Source: Glossina fuscipes (Eukaryota; Arthropoda; Insecta; Diptera; Glossinidae). From it: DNA of 64,000 nucleotides. Positions 51,901 through 61,045 of the stretch are shown piece by piece. Each line of letters begins with the position of its first letter. Within the stretch, counting starts at the first letter, position 1. Where the stretch lies: the NCBI RefSeq assembly GCF_014805625.2, contig NW_023998416.1, forward strand, positions 34,580,750 through 34,644,749, written 5' to 3'. Under the pieces are notes generated by a model. It worked only from the letters and a program-made list of their open reading frames with translations. It was not told the origin of the DNA and ran no database searches. Made by a program: the position numbers and the translations under genes.

Positions 51901-54900
51901 TCACCTTAGTAGAGAAATATTTATAATCATAACCAAATGTAACAGCGTGCATGCTGCCATACTACGCCTCTTATTTTTATTTTCCTTAACTTCTTTATTT
52001 AAATTGATCGAAATACTCTAAATTTAAGTGTGGAATCTTCTCCAATAACTATGTCAGCTTTTTTTTAGCTTCGTTCGTTTGGCATAAAAAAGTCAGCTTT
52101 CACTTTTTATGATTTCTTGTCATTTGTTATGCAGGACCAGCCCTTTACTTGAAAAACTTGTTCCAATTTTTCTTCTTTTTTTTTTAATTTTATTTATTTT
52201 TGTAGAAAAAAAAGTAATTTTTTTTTTGTAATTATTTAACTCATCAACAAAGTATACTCAACATAGCAAGAAAAATATATTCGTTTTACAGTAATTTTGA
52301 ATACGTTACAAACACTCTTGTCATTAAATAAGAGGGGGAAAAATAAAAATAAAAAAAAAGGAGATATAAGAAATTTTTGAAGTTTCTTTCGTTAAGAACA
52401 CGCAAATTGCATTATTATTATGTAATATAAAAAATTTCGCTTTTTTCCAAACCTTGTAACGTGTTGTGCCAAATCAAGCACATTTTCAAAAGTTTGTAAA
52501 CTTTGTAAACTTAATTCAAAAACGTGTCTATTAGAGGTGCCACAAGTTTTTATTCCAACGGACGGAGGGACATTAATAAACGCGTTTGCCAGGCTTCAAC
52601 GTTCCATTCCTCATTTTGATGATATTTAGAATTTTAAAAGCATAGACACGAACAACCGGACAAATATTGTTAGTATTTTCATAGCTTAACGCATGGATGT
52701 ACGAACAGATGCTTAGAAATTGTTTTACTAGGACACAATATTCTATTCGACGGTGAGCGATTTTCACAATGTCTTATGCACAGACAGAGGGACATACTTT
52801 AACTTTCTACTCCAATTTCAACGATATTAAGAATTTTAAAAGCACACTCACGTACAAACACGGTTGGATATTAATGAATTAGTACGGAGTCACTTTCCGC
52901 TCCTTTCGTTGCACACTGGATAAGAAATTCAGCATACCGTGATCGTTGTGCACTACACGCGAAAATATTGCACGTGCTCATGATTCGTTATTACACAATA
53001 ACGCTTAACAATTAAATTTTAAAAAGTTTAGTATGTGACCACGTTCACAGGCAAAGTATATATATGTAAATGCATTTTGCAACACCTCAATATATTGTTA
53101 CATTTAATTTTTCGCACAATGCTTTTGAGCAACCATATAAACCAGATACATACATTTTGTCTCAAAACGTTTGTGACATCCGCAATGGGAAGCTCCACAA
53201 ATTCCTTAAGGTATATAATATATACTCTAGGCATATCCTCCCCGTACGTCTGCATCTACCGACTGTAACGTCGCTTGCAAACATTCCTTCCACAGTAAAA
53301 AAAAAGGATTGAGTTTAAGAGATTCGGTTACAATCGACTATAATTTTCTTCCTTAGTTGATCTTTTTCTCTTCAGAGACCATTGTTTTTGTATTTCTAAT
53401 TGTGATTCTTTGTTGATATTTCTAAGAATGCATGCCATTGAATAACATATCAATTTTTGTTCTTGAGAGATTTTATCGCAAATAATTTATCACCAAATAT
53501 TTGAACAAACCCGTAAATCCTATCCTATCCTATCCTTTCTTTACAAACAGATGGCGGTAGCGAATGTTTCTTGCAACAGCTAGAACAAGCAAAGGTATAC
53601 AAATGCATCGACTAACAAGTTTTCGCCGATTAAGAACATGGCCAGGGTCACCCGTTCTTCTGGGGAGATTTGAATTAAAATTTTTTTTTTTCAATATATT
53701 GCTTGGATCTTGCCAAGGTGCACAAATTGTTAACACTTATAGCGAAAACAATGAATCCACCATTACGTTGTGGATATATGGGATGAGGCTCATGTTTAAT
53801 TAAATAACTTTATAACTGAAGTCTATTGGATTTGGTGTAAAGGAAAAACCTCTGATGCTCCTGAAGGACTTTTACAAAAAATAACTTTCGGGTGTGGTTT
53901 GCGGACTGAATAGGTCATTTTTGAACATGGAAATGGCGTTGCAGTTACTCTCAATGACAAATACCTTTACTATTGATCAATTTATTTTCGAGTCGCGCCT
54001 ACTTTCGAATTACTCCGAAAATATCGAGATGCCTCTTATAACCCACCTTACTTTCGATGTAGAGTAAATTAGGTTTGTGCATATATCTGCGTCATCTAAG
54101 CGGACTTAATATAGATATAGAGACCTTTTATACACCGCTTGCTTGCTTTTTGTGCTGATGTCGATGAAATTTGGTGCACTGAAGTGTTTTAGCCCAAGGA
54201 TAAACGCTATTGATAATTGTTAGATGGATGTAGAAGCGCATTAAGCAAATTGGTGTGGGATATTTGCGGGCAGGCCTTGGCCGACTGTAATGTTTTCATT
54301 TGCTTTTTTATTTATCAATCGGCTCTGTCACCTTTTATACGCTCTTTGTTTTACTCGATCACTAACATGATGAGACCCTAAAATCATCTATTAGGACAAT
54401 CGACACGACATTTTTCCTTCACTTCTTTCTCATTTCTAATAATTCGTTCACTAACAAGTAATTTATTTATTTTTTCTATTTTTTACTAATCTTTTTTCGA
54501 ATTTTTTTTAAAATTTTATCTTTTATTTGTTTGTTTAATTAGTGCTCAGGCACACATATGATAACTATTGAAAAGCCTGTGAATCATATAAATTTTACAG
54601 TTATGACTAATAGAAAAAATGTTCAGAATTAAAGCCGGTTTAATTAAAAGTACTGCTATTATTAAAGAAAATAAAATTGTATATGTATGCGAGCGTTTAT
54701 ATATGTTTGCATATATGTACGTATATACATTTTATTATGATAACATTTTAATAAAAAAAAATTGCAAATGTTTCAATATTCCCACCAACGGAAAAGACGA
54801 TACAACGGGAAAGACACTTACATCTAACAGATACGTCGCATCGTATACTGTAGTGTAGACGAAAATCTTTAGTCTCAAGCCAATTAATTAGATGCGAGTC

Positions 54901-57900
54901 TGAAATACGATTTACTTAAAGGTTTTTAAAGCAAAAGTTTGCAACGTATCTTTGGCGCTCGTCTCGCAAACAAAATCATCGCTGTTCATTACACAAATTC
55001 GATGGATTTTAAACCTAAGCGAAATATATCTTTTTTGATCAAGACTGATCACGTGATAAAAAGACAATTTTTAAATCAAAACGTTCCACTTGAACACACC
55101 ATTGCAACGCTTTGTCAATCCTAAAACCTCTCTAGTAGTCGGAAATTAGTTTTCGGCGCATCTAACCCTACTAAAATTTTGATCAATGAAATATTTGACT
55201 TTAAAAATTGCTAAGCAAACCCTCTAAACTACCTTAAAAAAAGAAGAAGGCGAAGGCTCTGAGTTGCTAGTGCTCATCCTAGAGTTTATATGTTGGGTCT
55301 AGAAAACTGGTAATAGTAATAAATACTATTGGTTAACTGTCAGAAGCGGGTTTGATTCTGGAGATTCATTAAGAACAACTCTAACTATGATCTTTGATTT
55401 CAAAATCATTGTGATTTTGTTAATTCCCGCAGCAAGCAACGACAGGTGGATAAAAAAGTGTATGCAAGCAATGACGCTCTTTTCTAAACACAAGTAATAA
55501 ATTTGTTTTTTTAAAAAAACAAAAAACAAACATTGTCTCAACATCGTCATATCACGGCAGCTGTTAAATAATTTGTTCCAATATTGAAAAGCAAAAACCA
55601 TTTTTTGCGCTTCTGTTTGTTGTGAAAAGCAAACGCAATGATTTAAACTTTAATTTTTCGAAAGCGCTACTACTTACAAGTAAGTATTAATCATGTTTGT
55701 ATTATTTTCTAGGTCTTTTTTTCCAGGTTAATGCAAAACGCGTGCTTAAGCCAAAGGTAAGTAAATTTTATTTAAAAAAAAACAACAACAACAACGTATT
55801 ATTTATATATCCCCTAAAGTTATGATCATGTTAACAGGGCATGCACATACACCACACATTTTATGACGAAAGCAAGCAAAACATTTTCGCCGTTTAACAT
55901 AAGAACTGAACTGGGCTGAGCTGAGCTGAGCTGAGCTGAGCTGATTTTATGTACATTTTTTATACAGTGACGTGTAATTGTACATTAAATAGACAAACAG
56001 TCAGACTGCTTGCCTGTATTTACGACATAAACGTTTACATACGAATATGCAGACACTTTGTTTATCTTATTCTTTATTTTTATTTATATGCGACAAAACT
56101 GACTTCTCAGTTATTCAGCGGAACGATTCAAGGCAATCGAGACCTTTCATTTTTCAGCTGAGTTTTCAAATTAAATTTTTTCTTTTCATATTTCTAAGCT
56201 TACAGCTTAACTTCATTATTCCATTAAAATATGTTTATGCATGAATCTAAAGAATACTTCAGCCAGCCAGCGCTCTACTTTACGTAAAAGCGTCACAAGC
56301 AAAGACTGCATTTTGGTAAATTATATCTTAACCAAAATTATATATCTCTTGATGTGCACAATTTACAATTACAACAAATAATATTGATAACAATAAAGAT
56401 GGATTGGACAGCTTCTCAATACCCTACAGACCTATAAATAGACAATTGATCATGGAAACTCTACGAGACGGTCCTTTTCCAAAGCTCACAGACATTTTTC
56501 TTATACTTGAAATGCACTCTATTAAAGAAGAAGACATGCACTACAAACTACCAAAGCGCTCTGCGGCAATCAAAACAGCTAATCCAAATGCGAACTTGAA
56601 GAAAAAAAAACCATTCATTTCATATACCTATGTACGTCTAGTAAAACACGTAGAGGATGTTAAAAATATAGATATTTGCGCGGTTGACGTGTATTTGAAT
56701 GAAAAACTGTAGTTTTTGTCCAAAAAAGCATTCCGTTGTTAATAAAAAACGTTTCCATTAACTTATTTCACTTGAAAATATTGTAAAAAATTTGGATGAA
56801 TAAATGAAAAATGTTTCGGTAATGCTGCTTGTGAGTAATGCATTTAAAGTTCCAAGGGCCGATATAATGCCCTACAATTATGTTTGAAAAATCATATATT
56901 TCGACCATTCAAAGTTTTTCAAAGCCCACAATTGCGGGATCATTTAAATGAATGGAAAAAAGTTCGATTTTTGAAAATGTTTTATCAGGGCAAGTTTTAC
57001 GTTTACGTTCACGTCTACGTTACGTGGAAACTTTTGCAACATACAAAGGGAAACTTCAGCAACCCCATAAAGTACGAACATCTTTCATAGGTATTTAAAG
57101 CTAAAATGAGCTAATGCTGCCCGTCTGTACGTTCGTTCGTCTTTCCAGAAGTCCGCCTGTCGATCTGTGCCAACTTCCAATTTGACAAAATCATTGGGCG
57201 CCGGTGCAGTACTACTTAAATTGGCAATAGTTCGGGTTTCTGGGCTTTTTACTCATTACTCATTAATATCAGCGAGATAAACATTTTCAAAAAAAAAAAA
57301 AATGGAAAAATCAGCCCCGCCTACGGTCAACATTCCGTTTTTTTTTTTAATGTCTCTTAAGCCAAGGGCGCTAAGTATGAAAAACTCATAACCTGCAAGA
57401 AGAATCTCATCTGAAGCTTTTAATTTTAATGCCTTGGCAGAACCCTTAAAAGCATTCGGTCCATTGAGTAAAATATTTTTGTTCGGAAATGCTTTCAAAT
57501 GAATACAAATACTTTCTAAAAAATATCTGTTCTTGTATAGGAGGACTTGGATGAGATGTAGTCGGCAAACCTTTCAGGGGATGCGGCTTCTTGAGCGCTT
57601 AGCCAGAAACGAAAAATTTCGAAAAAAAACATTTCTTTCAGGTAATCAATAAGTAAAGTAGTAAACTATTAGAAAAAAAATTCTCAAAGAGGTGAACTTC
57701 TTCCGTTGCCCGCATTTGCCGATTACTGTTATTACTCATTGAGCGGTCTTCTTGTTCAATTACATTTGTACGATATACTTTTCCTGGACATTTTTTGATA
57801 CCTAAAATCCTGGCCATACACCTTGACCTGTGGCTTTATAGATAGGAATAAATATGTAATACTTAATATAATTTAAGGAATGAGAAAGAAAGAAGAAAGA

Positions 57901-60900
57901 AATAAAATTCTAGTTTTTTACATAATAAAAAAATATTCAATCGAATATCAATCTTCAACGGATCATGTGCAATCTTTAGTTGAACTTTGATTAAAGTATG
58001 AGTTGCTTTCTTTTTCTTTTTCCTTTTCATTTCTTTGTTTTTATTTCAAGCTCATCATTGTAGAGTGATGAATCTTAAAAGAAAACAGAAAAATATGTGA
58101 CAGTTTCTAAAAAAAAATGCATTACAATTAACGTATTGCGATCTTTATTTGATGTATGATCTCATGATCCCCATTGATATCCGACATTTGTTTGCTGTTA
58201 GTTGTGTTTGTTTTTCATTCTTTTTTTTTTTCTTTTTAATATATATCGACAACAGCTTTGCTATTATCCAGCACAATATAACCAAGAGAATCTTTTTTTT
58301 TTTTTTTTATAAATAATGAGTTCATTATAATCACTAGAACTAAATGTCTGTACATACGTACGTAATGGATACTTTTGTTCCGATAGTACTCTTTTGATTG
58401 ATGGCTTCGCTAATGCGGTTAAATGGGATAATAATAATAATAATAGTCGTTATTGTCTACTTTGTCTCAGTTTGTGCTCGCGTCGATTTCACACCATTAC
58501 TAACATCGTTCATGCGCCATTCAATTCGATTCGTTTACAATATTGCTATTAACTGAAAGATTGTAATATGTAGAGTATTGTTTAATGTTCCAGTATGCAT
58601 TTTAAGCGTTAAATACTTTCATGTATAATTGAAATCTGCGTCTATAGTACTTTTCCAGACTTGCTAATGAATTTTTTTAGGGAACTTGTACACAGATATG
58701 GGAAATTTCATTTTAATTAATTCGTGACAGGGCTTTTCCCGTTTTACGCATAGTAAGCATTAAACTGTCTTCGTTCTATTTTGAAAATCGTTGGATGATC
58801 ATCTCCTATGGAAATAGAAAGATACGTGGAACATAGAAAGCAAGCAGTAAACATATAAAAAACTTTTTTCTCTAAAACTCGGCTTATTGTTTCGTCGAAA
58901 AGGGTGTCTACAGCCGAGGATGTATAAACATCACATATTTCACTAGGTCCTCTGCGGAATAACGGAGTAGAAAAGTGTTCTGACTACAAAGTCAGTTTCA
59001 TGTGTCAGTGCGGTTTAAGCATAATCGGTCGCAGCTACACAAGTGTTTAATCGATTATGGCGTAACGCTTACACTCACCGATCATGGGCCACTGCCTGTT
59101 TCTTTCTCTTTCCCCCTAATCATCAATCTGTTACACATATACCGGCCATCCATTAAGAGAATGGTTGTAGGGTATTTAATGATGAAACGTGGCCTACCCG
59201 AATATCTTTACTTATTCAAGAAGTTCTTATTAAAGTTTTCGTTCAAATATTTACTATTTCCTTGTGCAAAGGACTGCGTTTGAACAAATGAAGCAAAGCT
59301 ATGAAAAAAGATATGTGCACATAAAAATAGCGCAAAATTCAATATCTATCAAAACAATTGTGGTAAGTAAAAGAAGTGAAAGTAAAATGTTTTCTCTCCG
59401 TTACTCAATCAATAGTTCCTGCCGCATACGATGCATAAATAAAAAGAAAAAGAGTATTCCATTAAAATGTTTTTAACGATACTAATAAACAATATGTTGT
59501 TGTTAGTTTTATTAATCGTAAGCGTTAGAGATTAACTCTAATAAAAATGCAGATTTTCCTTAACGATAAACTGACTTAAAATCATTGACCTTATCTTGGC
59601 GTGAATTGAATTGAGCAAAAACTTCCTTAAACAGTTATGTTAAATGAAGATACGTAGAATATGTACGAGTATCGCTATTTCAAAAGTCAATTCACTAAGC
59701 CGCTACTTGAGTGCTTACGCAATATTAAAATTTATTTAGGAAACTCTTCTATAATTTTCGTAGTTTTATTAATTTTGTTGTGCGTTTTTCTATATTATAT
59801 TAAATTTATAGCTTAGATGGCCTTTTCAGACGCGCTCATTAAGCTTCATTCAATATTATTAAGCTTTTAAAGATTCTTTTCATTTTCAATTACTTAAGAA
59901 TGCCATTGTCAACTTATTTCAATTTAATATTTTTCTTTATCTTTTCGCCCAGTATCGTTTCGTGTCATTTATCGAACATAATTTTACTGTTGAACAAAAG
60001 ACTTAAGGCACAAACTTGCTAATCATTAAAAAATTCAATTAAGGTTTTTGTTTCTTTCACCTTTATTAACTAGTTCGCCTTGATCTTGAACATCATAATA
60101 ATCATCTTCTTCGCCTTCTTCCAGATCATAATCCAATACTGCATGAACTTGTGTTCGACCACCTTGACCGGCTTGCACTCTTGTAAAACCTGGTGGTCGC
60201 TCAGGGTAAGGCTTATTGCCGTCATTGTCAGAGTTAAACGATGGCTTTTGTTTGGAGCCTTCATTAGGCGATTTATTAACATAACTCTCGAGTTCGGGGG
60301 CATTTGCCGAAACATCATAAGCTGGCGTTTTCTTTTCATGTTCAAAACTATAATTTCTGTTTGTTTGAGCCCGAGGAGTTAAATTACCCGTCGATGTACG
60401 TATTTGATGTTGTTGTTGATGTTGTTGCTGTTGCTGATTTGGTGTATTAAAAATATTAAAGTATTTTTGTTCTTGTTGACGATGATGAATATTCTGCGAT
60501 TGCTTTTGAGTCATAGTTGAATAAGAACCTTCACCATAAGTGCGTGTATTGCTCGCAGTAGTCGAGCTGGCATATGAAGCTGAAGCTGAAGATGCGATAC
60601 CAGTTTGGAACGCATTTTTGTTAGCAGTTTGTTGTTGCGTTTGAGTTTGAGAGTCAATGTGACTAAAGTGCACCTGTTGGCTATGATGAGGAAATTGCTG
60701 TTGTTGTGGCACTTGCTGAAACTGCGTATTTATCGCCCCCGGTGGTGGTATGGGCGGTAAATAAGTATTCTTTCGTCTCCCATTACTATTATTCTGACTA
60801 AATTGATAACTTGTTGTTTGCACTTGTTGAGGCGGAGCGTACGGATTATTTTTATAAATATCTGATCCCGGCGGTGGCGGTAAACCCTCATTTTGTTGCT

Positions 60901-61045
60901 GATGCTCGGCCGGTGAATATAAAAGATTATTGCTTCCGGCTGCTAGCTGTTCATGAACTGGATGTAAAGGCGATACACTTGGACTCCAAGGAGCCAAATT
61001 CGGCGATAGGTTACCAAAAGGTAATGAAAAATTTGTTACAGCCAT
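42790..61045 (-). CDS. spz3: Spaetzle-family ligand, best matched to spz3 (six coding exons)
   Basis: A secreted cystine-knot ligand of the Spaetzle/neurotrophin group, which act on Toll-type receptors. Exons in transcript order: 60061-61045, 51317-51450, 46912-47036, 43252-43575, 43051-43176, 42790-42946. All junctions are GT-AG and their phases agree, giving 616 residues. Residues 1-328 are Pro/Gln-rich and low in complexity. Residues 374-414 carry a hydrophobic stretch, then [18 protein letters not shown]. Residues 416-435 read [20 protein letters not shown]. Furin-like sites RKKR (452-455) and RNKR (495-498) precede the knot. Its ten Cys lie at 527, 564, 572, 576, 578, 596, 609, 610, 612 and 614, ending CCVCRCNP. 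Choosing spz3 over a paralogue rests on recalled similarity, total length and the Proct neighbour. No N-terminal signal peptide is evident. Extra exons of a multiple of three cannot be excluded. Confidence 0.9.
43051..43176 (-). CDS. spz3: spz3 exon 5 (first half of cystine knot)
   Basis: Acceptor AAATACAG|A, donor TGTTC|GTAAGT. It encodes residues 524-564, from [11 protein letters not shown] to HQEIC, with the first two knot cysteines. The split codon TC|C (Ser565) joins exon 6. Confidence 0.92.
43252..43575 (-). CDS. spz3: spz3 exon 4 (processing sites)
   Basis: Acceptor CCTTGTAG|A, which fits the phase-2 donor of exon 3. A second AG two bases on would break the frame. It encodes residues 416-522 with the polybasic KKRKKR at 450-455 and RNKR at 495-498, and a Ser/Gly/Asn linker before the knot. 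Donor GGGAAG|GTCAGA. Confidence 0.88.
45495..45610. repeat. nested direct repeats
   Basis: AATTATGATCAA followed by an ATCATCTACAAATGACT block occurs near 45497 and 45577. A middle copy, CCATCTACAAACGGCCACTA, lies near 45544, with a repeated CTAACCACAC tail. This is local duplication of a unit of about 40 bp. Confidence 0.7.
45779..45849 (+). tRNA. tRNA-Gly-GCC: tRNA-Gly (GCC), inside spz3 intron 3
   Basis: Same 71 nt sequence as the copy at 41743. Antisense to spz3. TTTTT follows within 10 nt. Confidence 0.97.
46446..46517 (-). pseudogene. tRNA-Lys pseudogene with replaced D/anticodon segment
   Basis: On the minus strand both ends match tRNA-Lys-TTT exactly: GCCCGGGTAGCTCAGTCGGTA at the 5' side and AATCCAAGGGTCCAGGG through CTCGGGCG at the 3' side. 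The 15 bases between (3' D-stem half, 5' anticodon stem and most of the anticodon) are replaced by 14 unrelated bases, CCCATCGATTAAAT. The D and anticodon stems cannot form. It also has only a TTTT downstream. Confidence 0.92.
46912..47036 (-). CDS. spz3: spz3 exon 3
   Basis: Acceptor TTTTTCTGGCAG|ATA, donor CCAAT|GTAAGT. It encodes residues 374-414, a hydrophobic [12 protein letters not shown] followed by DVRGDVIKG and [20 protein letters not shown]. The last part is a motif I associate with Spz-family pro-regions. The split codon AT|A (Ile415) joins exon 4. Confidence 0.88.
48130..48200 (+). tRNA. tRNA-Gly-GCC: tRNA-Gly (GCC), inside spz3 intron 2
   Basis: 71 nt, identical to the other Gly copies, antisense to spz3. 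TTTTT follows 3 nt after the end. Confidence 0.97.
50179..50249 (+). tRNA. tRNA-Gly-GCC: tRNA-Gly (GCC), inside spz3 intron 2
   Basis: 71 nt, identical to the other Gly copies, antisense to spz3. TTTTTT follows about 7 nt downstream. Confidence 0.97.
50565..50690 (-). repeat. degenerate dispersed repeat, copy 8
   Basis: Reverse orientation: GTATGTAACACCCAGAAGGG (complement of the CCTTCTGGGTGTTGC block), then CTGAATCGATTTAAGCATAT and CTGTCTCTCTGCCCA. Confidence 0.6.
51317..51450 (-). CDS. spz3: spz3 exon 2
   Basis: Acceptor TTACATAG|AT, donor ATACCA|GTAAGT. It encodes residues 330-373: polar, then [19 protein letters not shown] and an NNGT N-glycosylation sequon. It takes a phase-1 donor and leaves phase 0, matching exons 1 and 3. 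Confidence 0.8.
55916..55944. repeat. CTGAG pentanucleotide array
   Basis: Five perfect CTGAG units plus CTGA, with degenerate units just upstream. Confidence 0.9.
56452..56712 (+). CDS. possible small ORF nested in spz3 intron 1 (86 aa)
   Basis: I do not recognise this. From the first ATG in frame (ATGGAAACT) it gives 86 residues. They are mixed in composition, with a Lys-rich middle (LKKKKPF) and a Val/Asp-rich end. The frame is open back to about 56404. An AATAAA lies near 56741, about 30 nt past the stop. There is no domain, signal peptide or splice evidence. Composition is better than the surrounding low-complexity frames, but it may be chance or a transposon remnant. Confidence 0.2.
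   Translation: METLRDGPFPKLTDIFLILEMHSIKEEDMHYKLPKRSAAIKTANPNANLKKKKPFISYTYVRLVKHVEDVKNIDICAVDVYLNEKL
60061..61045 (-). CDS. spz3: spz3 exon 1 (Pro/Gln-rich pro-region)
   Basis: Start ATG in the good context AAAATGG, with an in-frame TAA nine bases upstream. It encodes 328 residues of Pro-, Gln-, Asn- and Ser-rich sequence with poly-Gln runs, PPPPG motifs and an acidic end ([12 protein letters not shown]). The donor is AATAAAG|GTGAAAG at 60060, phase 1. Reading through adds eight residues to a stop at 60035. The first 25 residues are not a classical signal peptide. Confidence 0.82.

Larger units (their letters stand above)
51451..60060 (-). other. spz3 intron 1 (8610 bp)
   Basis: The longest spz3 intron. 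It contains a CTGAG array, a faint dispersed-repeat trace near 57115-57180 (CCCGTCTGTACG...CGCCTGTCGATCTG), many homopolymers, and one possible small plus-strand ORF at 56452. Signal-peptide or extra exons here cannot be ruled out. Confidence 0.65.

Noticed and set aside
53530..53803. Overlapping frames with protein-like Arg/Pro-rich segments
   Set aside because: Both strands look equally plausible and stops flank closely. It may be an old transposon piece, but nothing could be named.
57256..57498. 80-residue minus-strand frame in spz3 intron 1
   Set aside because: Part looks protein-like, but it is bounded by homopolymers, has no splice sites fitting spz3, and matches no family I know.
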